DNA of 30,127 bases, taken from Candidatus Methanomethylicia archaeon (GTDB taxonomy: Archaea; Thermoproteota; Methanomethylicia; CALHIW01). Below the pieces are notes generated by a model that was not told where the DNA came from, ran no database searches, and saw nothing but the letters and a program-made list of their open reading frames with translations. Positions 7,889 to 16,704 of the stretch are shown here, one piece after another. The translations under genes and the position numbers were made by a program. The stretch lies in NCBI GenBank assembly GCA_938030905.1, contig CALHIW010000098.1:1-30127 (forward strand), in the 5' to 3' direction. How positions within the stretch are numbered: position 1 is the first letter of the stretch; each line of letters starts with the position of its first letter.

Positions 7889-8296
7889 CTATGTTAATGT
7901 TTTATACCATTCAATAGCTTTACTGAAATCCATTAGTTTCGGTAGTTCCATATGTAGATTTAACGGAGCAATCTTAATAAGCCATCCTCTCCCGTAGGGA
8001 TCCTCATTGATTAGGGATGGTTTACCTATAACATTTTCATTGACCTCCTTAACTGTTCCGCTTAGGGGAGCTACTATGTCAATAACTGCCTTAGCAGTTT
8101 CTAAACTCCCTAAAATATCGCCTTGAGCAATAAATACACCTAAATCAGGAAGCATTACATTAACTATTTCCTTCAAGTTTTTCTGTCCATAATCTGTAAT
8201 ACCAATTACAGCAATATCATTTTCAATTCTAACCCATACGTGAGTTTCAGAGTAGTATAATCCATTAATAACCTCATAATTATTGATGCGGACCAT
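7889..8296 (-). CDS. gcvH: Glycine cleavage H-like lipoyl carrier protein
   Basis: A 135-residue GcvH-family protein. The conserved YYSETHVWVRIEND opens the fold. The lipoyl-lysine hairpin is LGSLETAKAVIDIVAPLSG (Lys near residue 66), and NEDPYGRGWLIKI closes it. In the glycine cleavage system it carries aminomethyl groups between GcvP, GcvT and lipoamide dehydrogenase, but none of those is in this window. In some archaea and bacteria close relatives (LbpA) serve the sHdr sulfur-oxidation pathway instead. The start at ATG 8296 is preferred over GTG 8302 because a TATA-like box lies about 24 bases upstream, implying a leaderless message. It heads a two-gene operon with the FAD disulfide oxidoreductase. 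The family is certain; the pathway is open. Confidence 0.92.
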   Translation of the reverse strand: MVRINNYEVINGLYYSETHVWVRIENDIAVIGITDYGQKNLKEIVNVMLPDLGVFIAQGDILGSLETAKAVIDIVAPLSGTVKEVNENVIGKPSLINEDPYGRGWLIKIAPLNLHMELPKLMDFSKAIEWYKTLT

Positions 8297-8312
8297 AAAC
8301 ACATTAAAGAAG

Positions 8313-8326
8313 GCTTTTATTTAAGC
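8313..8326 (-). promoter_or_regulatory. TATA-like promoter of the gcvH operon
   Basis: On the minus strand, GCTTAAATAAAAG is centred about 24 bases before ATG 8296. This is ideal for a leaderless archaeal transcript and supports that start. Confidence 0.5.
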
Positions 8327-9051
8327 TTTACCGGATTGATGAGACACCCAATAATTTCCATTGATGAAAATGCCTAATGATGATCTTTAAGCATAGACTA
8401 TAATCCTTAGGAGTATCTGGTCTCAGCAGTTCTCTTCTTGTTTTCATTGGTCTTGAGTTTTGTTGTTGGGGCTCTGAATACATTCCATATATTTCAGTTT
8501 GTAGAGAGTCTTATTGAGGATTCTATCCCCCTTTTTAACTCTGTATCTATCTGGGTTCATCTTCCAAACTTGCTCATGAAGCATTTTTCATATATACTAG
8601 GTTGTTCAATGCAAGCCTTACATTAAACACTTTATTGGTAAAAACGAATCCTAAGTTTTGAGGGTTTCTTAATGGTCTCTGATGTTATTGTATCTCTATG
8701 AATTAGAGGTTTTGCTTCATTAAGCCTTAGGAAGATGAGTGTTTTATGCTGATTCAGTATATGATGGAGCTTATGTAGTAGGATATTATTCATTAATGTG
8801 GAGGTAAATATACTGTAAATCTTGGAGGTGGGGGAACTATATAGTATAGCATCAGATTTTAGGGCTGCTATTAAAAGACTCTATAGATGGCTTAAACCTA
8901 ATAAGAATAATAAGATATAAAGCTAACAATAACATACAAAGCCCATACAACAATAGCATACATACACTTAAAATACAGAGCTTAAAGATGAGTTCAATAT
9001 TTAGCTAATTTCCTTTAAAATATATTTGCTAATTGTAGAAATGTTATGTAA
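8327..9051. other. Gene-poor stretch with a transposase relic
   Basis: About 720 bases lie between the gcvH promoter and the 3' end of tyrA. Only the transposase pieces at 8739-8985 are recognisable. A 62-codon + frame at 8438-8626 has no domain and is taken as chance. No palindrome or tRNA was seen. Confidence 0.45.
8739..8985 (+). pseudogene. Relic of a DDE transposase C-terminal half (IS4/IS5-like)
   Basis: Three + strand pieces in different frames follow the order of a DDE transposase. VFYADSVYDGAYVVGYYSL (8739 onward) resembles the second-Asp region (YADKGYDS-type). FRAAIKRLYRWLKPN (8858 onward) resembles the third acidic/helix region. KAHTTIAYIHLKYRA ends at 8982, as in the C-terminus of several archaeal transposases. 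At least two frameshifts and stops separate them, so the gene is dead. The N-terminal part and terminal inverted repeats were not found. The family call rests on short motifs. Confidence 0.4.
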
Positions 9052-9921
9052 TCACTGCTTTAATTCGGAGAAAGCATACATGAAATTGTAAGCCTTTAGA
9101 AGGTCAGCAGGATTTAATCTATTTTTTAATTTAACAGCATAGTCCTTAAGGTTCAATTCATCTATATTCACGATATTATTCAGAGTTCTAGAGAAATACT
9201 TAACTGCATCTTTTGGAGTATATTTTATTATTGATGTATATAGTTTAGGATCATTACTCATAATTGCCTTACACAATGTATATAGAAGTTTAAATGATGG
9301 ACTTGATATTTCATTTATTATTATATCATCAAAGTTAAGGTCAATGATCGCATTCATTATTGATATGCTGATAATGAATGGAAATGTTAATATTACTGAT
9401 ATATACTTGTCATGTTCTTCAGGAGTCATGAAAATAGTCTTAGCACCTTTATCTACGAAAATTTTTGCTAGACTCCATGATGGTTCAAAATCATCTAGAC
9501 TTATAGGAGTAAATATTATTGTTTTACCACTAATTGTCTTTGCGCCAGGTCCAAACATTGGATGAACGCCGATCTTAAAGCCTTGCTTAACATATTCATG
9601 CATTAGCTTAACTGAGTAAACCTTAACTGATGATATATCCATAATTACATGATCATTACGAATATGATGTGAAATAGATGTGAAAACATCCTTAAGAGCC
9701 TCTATAGGAACTGAAGTAACAATTAGGTTACTATCCTCAACAGCTTTTCCAATGTTTTCATAAATCTTCAAATTAAGCTTTTTCTGAATATTTTTAGCTG
9801 CTTTAATATTTATATCATATATTGATACATTAAACCCGCAATTAAGGAAAAATCTTGAAAACCATAAACCCATCTTACCTGCTCCACCTATTACTAAAAT
9901 GTTTTTATTTGAAATATTCAT
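9052..9921 (-). CDS. tyrA: Prephenate dehydrogenase
   Basis: A 289-residue TyrA, which oxidises and decarboxylates prephenate to 4-hydroxyphenylpyruvate for tyrosine synthesis. The N-terminal NAD(P) site is VIGGAGKMGLWFSRFF. The substrate region has the conserved Ser in MDISSVK and the catalytic His in GVHPMFGPG (about residue 119). A helical dimerisation half follows. It is a plain dehydrogenase with neither a fused chorismate mutase nor an ACT domain; the mutase is two genes upstream. Its ATG overlaps the aminotransferase 3' end by 17 bases. It is the last gene of the aro operon. The cofactor preference (NAD or NADP) cannot be told by eye; an arogenate-specific enzyme is a minor alternative. 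Confidence 0.92.
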   Translation of the reverse strand: MNISNKNILVIGGAGKMGLWFSRFFLNCGFNVSIYDINIKAAKNIQKKLNLKIYENIGKAVEDSNLIVTSVPIEALKDVFTSISHHIRNDHVIMDISSVKVYSVKLMHEYVKQGFKIGVHPMFGPGAKTISGKTIIFTPISLDDFEPSWSLAKIFVDKGAKTIFMTPEEHDKYISVILTFPFIISISIMNAIIDLNFDDIIINEISSPSFKLLYTLCKAIMSNDPKLYTSIIKYTPKDAVKYFSRTLNNIVNIDELNLKDYAVKLKNRLNPADLLKAYNFMYAFSELKQ

Positions 9922-10987
9922 AGTATTTAACTAACCTTTTTAAACTATTAGTAAGAGGTTGATCGTCAATAGTTAGCGATATTCTAATAAAGTCATTGAA
10001 GTTACCGAAGGCTGATCCTGGAATGACAGCAATACCTTCATTCTCTAAGAGTTTTAAGGAGAAAATATTGGAGTCAATGTTTACTTTAGGGAATATATAG
10101 AATCCAGCTTCAGGCTTAGCTACTTCAAATCCAGCTTCAGTAAGAATTCTGTAGGCTATTTCAGCTCTTACACGGTACTTATTAACCATGTATTTAGCTA
10201 TTTCATTTCTTAACTCAAGAGCTTTCAAAGCAGCCTCCTGAATAAATTCAGGAACGCATGTTATGGTTACGCTATTATACTTAGCAATAGCACTAGTAAC
10301 TTCTCTATTAGCTATTACATAGCCTATTCTTAATCCAGTCATAGAGAAAAGCTTTGAGAAACTCCTTACAACAATACATTCACTAGTTAAATCCATTAGA
10401 CTTTTAGCCTTCATAAAGCTTAAATCAATATATGCTTCATCAGATACTATGGTAATATTAAACTCATCTATGAGCTTAATAAGTTTCTTTAATTCATCAT
10501 ATTTAATCATAGTGCTTGTTGGGTTATTTGGATTATTTAGAATTAGAAGTTTAACATTGTTTAAGTCTTCGGCTAACTTATTGAAATCTAATACCCAATT
10601 GTTACCCAAGAACTTTAAATCTACAACTCTTAAATGTTTACCCATATCGGTAACCATTAAACTATAAGCAGGCCAAAATGGAGCAAAAACCATTACATCA
10701 CCATTATTTCTAAGTACTGCGCGTAGTGAGGCATATATGCCCCATTTAGATCCTGGGGTTACTACAATATTATCCTCACTAACACCGTGAATAGCAGCTA
10801 GTTCCCTCCTTAACTTAACCATACCCATTGAAGATACATACTTTACCTTACCGTTCCTAATAGCTTTAATCATGCATTCTAAAATTTCTGGATGAATATC
10901 TTCAGAAGGCTCCCCCACATTCATCTTAATAATTCTCTTACCTATAGCTTCAAGAGCTAAAACTCTTTCAAAAATTTCATAAAGCAT
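9905..10987 (-). CDS. Class I PLP aminotransferase, probably aromatic/prephenate type
   Basis: A 360-residue fold-type I aminotransferase. PLP-site features are the Asn in LNNPNNPTS, VSDEAYIDL, the Schiff-base lysine in VRSFSKLFSMTGLRIGY (about residue 215) and the substrate Arg in FIRISLTID. The N-terminal KMNVGEPSEDIHPEIL matches the aspartate/aromatic Igamma group. Its place between chorismate mutase and prephenate dehydrogenase argues that it transaminates 4-hydroxyphenylpyruvate and phenylpyruvate, or prephenate to arogenate. The ATG overlaps the chorismate mutase stop by one base (TAATG), so translation is coupled. The fold is certain; the substrate is inferred from context. Confidence 0.9.
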   Translation of the reverse strand: MLYEIFERVLALEAIGKRIIKMNVGEPSEDIHPEILECMIKAIRNGKVKYVSSMGMVKLRRELAAIHGVSEDNIVVTPGSKWGIYASLRAVLRNNGDVMVFAPFWPAYSLMVTDMGKHLRVVDLKFLGNNWVLDFNKLAEDLNNVKLLILNNPNNPTSTMIKYDELKKLIKLIDEFNITIVSDEAYIDLSFMKAKSLMDLTSECIVVRSFSKLFSMTGLRIGYVIANREVTSAIAKYNSVTITCVPEFIQEAALKALELRNEIAKYMVNKYRVRAEIAYRILTEAGFEVAKPEAGFYIFPKVNIDSNIFSLKLLENEGIAVIPGSAFGNFNDFIRISLTIDDQPLTNSLKRLVKYYEYFK

Positions 10988-11262
10988 TACATACCCTCCT
11001 GAACTTCTCTACAGTAGCTAATTATGGCTTTAAATATGGCTTCAATTTTATTAGGGTTTAAATTGTAAGTTATGGATAGCTCTCTAACTCTTGTTAGGAC
11101 TTCAGCTTCTCTCTTGCCATTGTAAATTTCTAATCCATGCTTAGCCTTAATTTCAGCAATTCTCTTAGCTGCCTGAACTCTACTAGCAAGAAGCTTAACT
11201 ATCTGTTCATCAATACTATTTATTAAAGTCCTCTCGTAAGATAGTTTATTGATTAAACTCAT
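10987..11262 (-). CDS. Chorismate mutase, AroQ class, monofunctional
   Basis: A 91-residue all-helical AroQ chorismate mutase that converts chorismate to prephenate. The active-site pattern is visible: R in ERTLINSIDEQIVKLLASR (helix 1), K in AKRIAEIKAKHG, then YNGKREAEVLTRVRE, with an Arg/Glu arrangement typical of the family. The length is that of the catalytic domain alone, so there is no allosteric part. It starts 4 bases after the aroC stop and overlaps the aminotransferase start by one base. It commits chorismate to the tyrosine/phenylalanine branch, with tyrA two genes on. Confidence 0.9.
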   Translation of the reverse strand: MSLINKLSYERTLINSIDEQIVKLLASRVQAAKRIAEIKAKHGLEIYNGKREAEVLTRVRELSITYNLNPNKIEAIFKAIISYCREVQEGM

Positions 11263-11266
11263 ACTT

Positions 11267-12352
11267 TCACTTCAATACGGTTTTAATTAGTCCTAGCCTA
11301 ATAATATGATCAACAAGAACTATTGAAACCATACTTTCAACTACAGGTATAGCTCGTGGAACTATGCATACATCATGTCTACCCTTAACTTCTATAATTG
11401 TTTCCTCCATACTTATTAAATCTACTGTTTTCTGTGGTTTGCGTAGTGATGGTGTTGGTTTAATTACAGCTCTACATACTATTGGTGTACCACAACTTAT
11501 TCCACCTAGAATTCCACCACAATTATTTGTTTTCATTACAATTTTACCGTTTAAAACTGTAAATTGATCGTTACATTCACTACCATATATTCTTGCAAAG
11601 TCAAACCCCAATCCAAACTCTACACCCTTAACTGCAGGTATAGCAAAAAGTGCTTTTGCAATATCACCTTCAAGAGTATCGATTGGAGGATCTCCAAGTC
11701 CAATAGGTATGTTTAAAGCTATACATTCAATAACTCCACCAACACTATCACCATTTTCCATAGCTTTTCTTATCCTTTCAATCATTAAATGTGCAGTATC
11801 CAAATCAGCACATCTAACAATATTGCTATGTATGTTTCTTCTTATCTCCTCAATACCCTGTGGTTTAGCCTTAATACCAGCTATTTCAACTGTATGAGCT
11901 ATAACCTCAATGTTTAAGGTTTTTAACACCATTTTAGCTACCGCTCCTGCAAGAACATATGCAGCTGTTATCCTACCTGAAAAAATTCCTCCACCACGAA
12001 AATCATTAAATCCAGCATACTTAATGTATGCTGGATAATCTGCATGGCCTGGACGTGGTTTAAATCTTAACTCTTCATAAACTGAGGAGTCTACATTACG
12101 ATTGTATACAGCCATACATATCGGTGCACCAGTTGTATAACCATTTAAAACTCCTGAAAAAACTTTAACATTATCTTCCTCAACCCTACTGGTAGATATC
12201 ATGTAATCTATAGGTGATCTTCTTTTAAGCTCCTGATTTATAAATTCTTCATCGAACTTTAAACCTGCTGGACATCCATAAATGATTGCGCCTACACACT
12301 CACCATGACTTTCACCGAAAAATGTTACTATAAAGTTTTTTCCAAGAGACAT
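11267..12352 (-). CDS. aroC: Chorismate synthase
   Basis: A 361-residue AroC, which converts 5-enolpyruvylshikimate-3-phosphate to chorismate using reduced FMN. Signatures are FGESHGECVGAIIYGCPAG at the N-terminus, RPGHADYPAYIKY, DFRGGGIFSGRITAAYVLAG, GGILGGISCGTPIV and the C-terminal GRHDVCIVPRAIPVVESM. Length and motifs are normal for the monofunctional enzyme, which needs a separate flavin reductase. The start codon overlaps the aroA stop (TAATG) and is preceded by GAGGTGG within aroA. Confidence 0.97.
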   Translation of the reverse strand: MSLGKNFIVTFFGESHGECVGAIIYGCPAGLKFDEEFINQELKRRSPIDYMISTSRVEEDNVKVFSGVLNGYTTGAPICMAVYNRNVDSSVYEELRFKPRPGHADYPAYIKYAGFNDFRGGGIFSGRITAAYVLAGAVAKMVLKTLNIEVIAHTVEIAGIKAKPQGIEEIRRNIHSNIVRCADLDTAHLMIERIRKAMENGDSVGGVIECIALNIPIGLGDPPIDTLEGDIAKALFAIPAVKGVEFGLGFDFARIYGSECNDQFTVLNGKIVMKTNNCGGILGGISCGTPIVCRAVIKPTPSLRKPQKTVDLISMEETIIEVKGRHDVCIVPRAIPVVESMVSIVLVDHIIRLGLIKTVLK

Positions 12353-13614
12353 TAAACCACCTCAAACTCAACACCTAATCTACGAACATCATCCCAGAAG
12401 CTTGGATACGACTTAGATACACATTCAGCATTTCTAATTATTATAGAGCTGTCAGCTATCATAGCGAGAACTGTGAAAGCCATAGCGATTCTATGATCAT
12501 TGTGGGAGTCAATAACAACATCCCCCATAACTCTTCCACCCTTTATAGTTATAAGGTCATTACTTAAAGCTACATTTATACCCATCTTCATTAATCCATC
12601 GGCCATCGCATTAACTCTATCAGACTCCTTAAATCTTAATCTATTAACTCCGTAAATCCTACATGTACCCATAGAATATGCTGAAAGTACACATAGAATT
12701 GGAAATAGATCAGGTGTATCTGAAACATTAAACTCAAATGGCTTAACTAAATGTTTTGTAACTGAAACATAATCATCACTGATTTCAACTGGAACATTAA
12801 TTAGCTTTAGGAAGTCTATAATACTCTTATCCCCCTGAAAACTATTTATGTTTAGACCTTGAACTGTAACCATTCCTCCAACTATACCAAGTGCAAGTAA
12901 AATCGCTGCTGAAGACCAATCTCCCTCAACAGTAAAGTCTCTAGGAGTATAGTTTTGCCTTTCTACCCTTATAAATTTAAAATCATCACTATACTTTACT
13001 GGGACATTAAATGAGTTCATTACGTCTAATGTTATGAGAATGTATGGTTTTGAAACAGGTTCTACTAGAGATTTGATTTCAACGCCAGTACTGCTTTTGG
13101 GGGCAGCAATCATTATTGACGATGTAAACTGGGAGCTTAAACTACTATCAACCAATACACTACCTCCTCTTAGCACTCCCTCAACAGTTACAGGTGGAAA
13201 TCCATTAATACATGTACATTTAGCACCTAAAATATTTAATGCATCAACAAGAGGTTTAATAGGTCTTCTTAAGAGAGATTTTGAACCTGTAACTATGGAT
13301 TTACCGTTAATTAATGAGCAGAGCCCAACAGTAAACCTCATAGTTGTACCGGACTCCATACAATTTATAGGGTTCTGTGGTTGAGTTAATTCACCACCAT
13401 CAACTATTATACTTTCATTGTTAACATGGATTTTAATACCAATACTTCTTAGGGCATTTATAGTTGCATCAACATCATCGCATAGTAGTGGATTCCTAAT
13501 TATACTTCTACCATTAGCTAGGGCAGAACAGAATAGAGCTCTATGAGTATAGCTTTTAGATGCCGGGGCCTTAATGGATCCATATACTTTTGAGGGATAC
13601 ACTTTAATATTCAA
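12352..13614 (-). CDS. aroA: 5-enolpyruvylshikimate-3-phosphate synthase
   Basis: A 420-residue EPSP synthase, which joins phosphoenolpyruvate to shikimate-3-phosphate. Visible active-site segments are IKAPASKSYTHRALF near residue 14 (Lys, Ser, Arg), ESGTTMRFTVGL near 87, SSQFTSSIMIAA, EGDWSSAA, RLRFKESDR near 325 and SHNDHRIAMAF near 370. The start is a TTG at 13614 with GGTGG 5 bases upstream, and the gene overlaps the shikimate kinase 3' end by 11 bases. Nothing is missing from the catalytic set. Confidence 0.97.
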   Translation of the reverse strand: MNIKVYPSKVYGSIKAPASKSYTHRALFCSALANGRSIIRNPLLCDDVDATINALRSIGIKIHVNNESIIVDGGELTQPQNPINCMESGTTMRFTVGLCSLINGKSIVTGSKSLLRRPIKPLVDALNILGAKCTCINGFPPVTVEGVLRGGSVLVDSSLSSQFTSSIMIAAPKSSTGVEIKSLVEPVSKPYILITLDVMNSFNVPVKYSDDFKFIRVERQNYTPRDFTVEGDWSSAAILLALGIVGGMVTVQGLNINSFQGDKSIIDFLKLINVPVEISDDYVSVTKHLVKPFEFNVSDTPDLFPILCVLSAYSMGTCRIYGVNRLRFKESDRVNAMADGLMKMGINVALSNDLITIKGGRVMGDVVIDSHNDHRIAMAFTVLAMIADSSIIIRNAECVSKSYPSFWDDVRRLGVEFEVV

Positions 13615-14128
13615 TTAAACCACCAGTACAATTAACTATTTCATTAACAGCTTGATTAACAGTTAGAGTTGATACATCAATAGTTAAATCAGCATAGTAT
13701 ATATAGAGAAATTCACGAAGTAAAGCATTCATTCTAATATATGCTTCTTTATTGTTTGAAGACTTAATAAGTGGTCTACTATCATTACCTAGTAGCCTTC
13801 TCATCAGCTCATCTAGCGATACGTGTAGATATACTACTATTGAGGACTTCTTAATATACTGCATACAAATCCAGTTTAGTACAGCTCCACCACCACATGA
13901 TATAACGGCTTGTTTTTCAAGGGATACTTTCCTATATATCTCAATTTCAACCTCTCTAAATTTAATCTCACCATATTTATCAAATATCTGTGAAATAGGC
14001 ATATTAAAAATGGATTCTATTAGGGAATCTGTATCAATAAATTTAAATCCAATTCTACGTGAGAGTTCTTTACCTATAGTTGTTTTTCCAGATGCCATGA
14101 AACCAATCAATGCAATGTTATGATACAC
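13604..14128 (-). CDS. aroK: Shikimate kinase, bacterial P-loop (AroK) type
   Basis: A 174-residue P-loop kinase that phosphorylates shikimate at O3. The Walker A is GFMASGKTTIGKEL near residue 9. The shikimate-binding parts are FIDTDSLIE, KFREVEIEIYRKV and SCGGGAVLN, and the lid has RPLIK. This is the NMP-kinase-fold enzyme of bacteria; many archaea instead use an unrelated GHMP-family shikimate kinase, so its presence inside an archaeal aro operon is noteworthy. A GTG at 14128 is chosen because AGGTG lies about 7 bases upstream; the longer reading starts at GTG 14137, which overlaps that ribosome-binding site. It overlaps the aroE 3' end by 11 bases. Confidence 0.92.
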   Translation of the reverse strand: MYHNIALIGFMASGKTTIGKELSRRIGFKFIDTDSLIESIFNMPISQIFDKYGEIKFREVEIEIYRKVSLEKQAVISCGGGAVLNWICMQYIKKSSIVVYLHVSLDELMRRLLGNDSRPLIKSSNNKEAYIRMNALLREFLYIYYADLTIDVSTLTVNQAVNEIVNCTGGLIEY

Positions 14129-14969
14129 TACTAACACCTAAAGCCCTATAAGCTGTAGCCATCATTAAATCAATGGGGGGATCCTGATTCATCCATATTC
14201 TGAATGCTAGAGCTGCTTGATATATAAGCATTGATACACCATCTATGGTTTTTAAGCCTAGAGCTTTAGCCTCTCTTAAAAGCTTAGTTTCAACAGGATT
14301 GTAAACTATATCCATAACTATACATTCATCCTTTAAAAGACTGCAATCAAATGGAGATTCATTAACATTAGGATACATACCGACTGAAGTGCAATTTATA
14401 ATAATATCAGCCTCCTTAAAAGCGTATAACTCATTAAAGCTACATGGTTTAGCATTAACCCTACTCTTTAAACTATGAGCTAACTCTTCAGCTCTAGCTA
14501 GAGTTCTATTAACTATATAGATTTTCTCAGGGTTTTCATGGGCAATTGTGAATGCTATAGCTCTTGAGGCACCACCAGCACCAACTAAGGTAACTGTTTT
14601 ACCATTAATTACAGCATTAAATCTTTTAAGAGCTTTCAGGGCACCATACCCGTCAGTATTATACCCCCTTAATACACCATTACAATTACTAACAACATTC
14701 ACAGCATTTATAAGCTGAGCTTGAGCATCAAGATAATCTATCATCCTAGTTATCTGAACCTTATAAGGTATAGTTACATTAAAACCTTTAACACCAATAG
14801 CTTTAAATCCATTGATAGCGCTCTCTAAATTTTCAGGTTTAACATGAAATGCTAGGTAAATACTGTTTAAACCAAGATATTTAAACACATTATTGAATAT
14901 CAATGGGGAAATGGAGTGTTCAACAGGATCCCCAATTAAACAGTAGACTTTAGTTTTCGCATCTATCAA
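14118..14969 (-). CDS. aroE: Shikimate dehydrogenase
   Basis: A 283-residue AroE, which reduces 3-dehydroshikimate to shikimate with NADPH. The substrate domain has GDPVEHSISPLIFNNVF and GFNVTIPYKVQI with the catalytic Lys, plus NTDGYGALKAL with the catalytic Asp. The cofactor domain has VGAGGASRAIAF and NRTLARAEELA. The C-terminal YQAALAFRIWM is also typical. TTG 14969 is preferred because AGGTG lies 6 bases before it; GTG 14978 gives three more residues. The start lies inside the 3' end of aroD. Confidence 0.94.
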   Translation of the reverse strand: MIDAKTKVYCLIGDPVEHSISPLIFNNVFKYLGLNSIYLAFHVKPENLESAINGFKAIGVKGFNVTIPYKVQITRMIDYLDAQAQLINAVNVVSNCNGVLRGYNTDGYGALKALKRFNAVINGKTVTLVGAGGASRAIAFTIAHENPEKIYIVNRTLARAEELAHSLKSRVNAKPCSFNELYAFKEADIIINCTSVGMYPNVNESPFDCSLLKDECIVMDIVYNPVETKLLREAKALGLKTIDGVSMLIYQAALAFRIWMNQDPPIDLMMATAYRALGVSSVS

Positions 14970-15624
14970 CTTCAACACCTATAAGATCATATATTTCTAA
15001 TAATTCATCAACTGTTAGTTGACCTGGCGCAGATTCATCTAACTTCCTAATTGAAGCATAGGTTAAGAAGCTGTTAAGTAGTGGTGAAAACACTCTACTC
15101 AATACTCCATAGCTACCCATAGCTAAAGCAATTCCAGGAGTATTTCTAAAAAGCTTAAGAAGCTTTAATACATTTAAACAGTCACTTAAGTTATTTGCAG
15201 TTGTAGTAATCTTCCATATATCGGCTCCAGATTCAATCTCCCTCTTAACAATATTCACCATAGAGTTAAGCTTAGGAGTACTGTTAAAGTCATGATGTGA
15301 GACTATAACTGAAACACCCATAGATTTAAACATTTTTATCAGCTCATGAAGATTATTTGTAGAATCTTCTATATCTATAAATTTTGCTCCACGTCTAACA
15401 GCCTCCATTAAAACATTTATTCTATCTATTTCACCACCACTCCAAGCTCCACCTTGATCTCTACGTCTACATGTAGCAATCCAATCTGTCTTGATTCTTG
15501 AAGCTACATTAACCCATAAACTACCTATAAGATCTATTCTTAGCTCTGATATTTTAAATTTATTAGCTGTAGTAATCATATAATCGTCGAAACGTGTAAC
15601 CACAGGGCAGATTTTAACGCCCAT
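14950..15624 (-). CDS. aroD: 3-dehydroquinate dehydratase, type I
   Basis: A 224-residue type I (Schiff-base) dehydroquinase. Features are SELRIDLIG with the conserved Glu-Arg, ATCRRRDQGGAW, ISVIVSHHDFN-type catalytic His (in VIVSHHDFNSTP near 118), the Schiff-base lysine in DIWKITTTANN near 145, and LAMGSYGVLSRVF. It dehydrates 3-dehydroquinate to 3-dehydroshikimate between AroB and AroE. Length is normal for archaeal enzymes. It lies 3 bases after aroB and its end overlaps aroE. Confidence 0.94.
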   Translation of the reverse strand: MGVKICPVVTRFDDYMITTANKFKISELRIDLIGSLWVNVASRIKTDWIATCRRRDQGGAWSGGEIDRINVLMEAVRRGAKFIDIEDSTNNLHELIKMFKSMGVSVIVSHHDFNSTPKLNSMVNIVKREIESGADIWKITTTANNLSDCLNVLKLLKLFRNTPGIALAMGSYGVLSRVFSPLLNSFLTYASIRKLDESAPGQLTVDELLEIYDLIGVEVDRCEN

Positions 15625-15627
15625 AAT

Positions 15628-16704
15628 CTACATCTTCAAAACTTTTCTAATAGAACCTATTGAAACATCATCATGTACAATAGGGTTACCTATAGATTTA
15701 AGAAGAATAAGCCTTATTTTTCCATGCTTTATCTTTTTATCATATCTAAGTGAACTTAAAATCCTCTCAATATCTAACTGGTTAACTGAAGTTGGTAAGC
15801 CAAACCTACTTAATATATTTATTAATCTATCTACAACATCTACATCTAGAAAACCTAGCATTACTGAGAGCTTAGCTTCATAAACCATACCTATAGCTAT
15901 TGCCTCACCATGATTTATCTTAAAATTCGATGCAGCCTCTATAGCATGTCCAATAGTATGTCCAAAATTCAACATTATCCTAATATCCTTCTCATCCCGT
16001 TCGTCAGCCTCAACAATTCTAGCTTTACAATTACAGGATCTAGTAACAAGCTCAGCTATAACATCATCTGGAAGTGGTTTAGAGCAGTTCTCCAATATAT
16101 TCAGTATTTGTGGATCTACTACAACACCATACTTTATAACCTCAGCAAGACCTGAGTTAAACTCTCTTATAGGAAGAGATTTCAACAAGTTTAAATCTGT
16201 TACAACAAGATTTGGCTGGTAAAATGCACCAATAATGTTCTTACCCCTATAATTTATCGCAACCTTACCACCAATACTTGAATCAACTTGAGCTAGTAGA
16301 GTTGAGGGTATTTGTACTAGGTTTATACCTCTCATAAATGTTGCGGCCGTAAACCCAGCTAAATCGCCAATAACCCCACCGCCGAAAGCAATGATTGTAG
16401 ACCATCTATCAAACCTATTATTAACAAGTACATCATATATCTGAGTAAGCACATTAAGGCTCTTACTCTCCTCCCCTTCAGGAACATCAATTATAACAGC
16501 ATCTGAATCTAACCTATTAATTGAAGATATTATTTTACCACCATAAATATCTATCAATGATTTATGAGATACTAATGCAAATTTACCCTTTAAATCATTC
16601 CTAGATAGAAAGACATTAAGAAAATCTAGTAGGTTAAACCCTATATATACTGGATAACATTTACTACATGTTTTAACTTGAACTGTAGATATTAGCCTGA
16701 ACAT
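15628..16704 (-). CDS. aroB: 3-dehydroquinate synthase
   Basis: A 358-residue AroB, which cyclises DAHP to 3-dehydroquinate with NAD and a divalent metal. Signatures are FGGGVIGDLAGFTAATFMRG near 107, SIGGKVAINYRGKNIIGAFY near 147, the metal ligands in LAEVIKYGV and NFGHTIGHAIEAA, and HGEAIAIGMVYEA. Its presence with DAHP synthase shows that this organism uses the canonical DAHP route rather than the ADTH/dehydroquinate-synthase-II route of many methanogens. It overlaps the DAHP synthase stop by 13 bases. Confidence 0.96.
   Translation of the reverse strand: MFRLISTVQVKTCSKCYPVYIGFNLLDFLNVFLSRNDLKGKFALVSHKSLIDIYGGKIISSINRLDSDAVIIDVPEGEESKSLNVLTQIYDVLVNNRFDRWSTIIAFGGGVIGDLAGFTAATFMRGINLVQIPSTLLAQVDSSIGGKVAINYRGKNIIGAFYQPNLVVTDLNLLKSLPIREFNSGLAEVIKYGVVVDPQILNILENCSKPLPDDVIAELVTRSCNCKARIVEADERDEKDIRIMLNFGHTIGHAIEAASNFKINHGEAIAIGMVYEAKLSVMLGFLDVDVVDRLINILSRFGLPTSVNQLDIERILSSLRYDKKIKHGKIRLILLKSIGNPIVHDDVSIGSIRKVLKM

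Noticed and set aside
8438..8626. 62-codon open frame on the plus strand
   Set aside because: No ribosome-binding site, no domain and no conserved motif; hydrophobic content alone is not enough.
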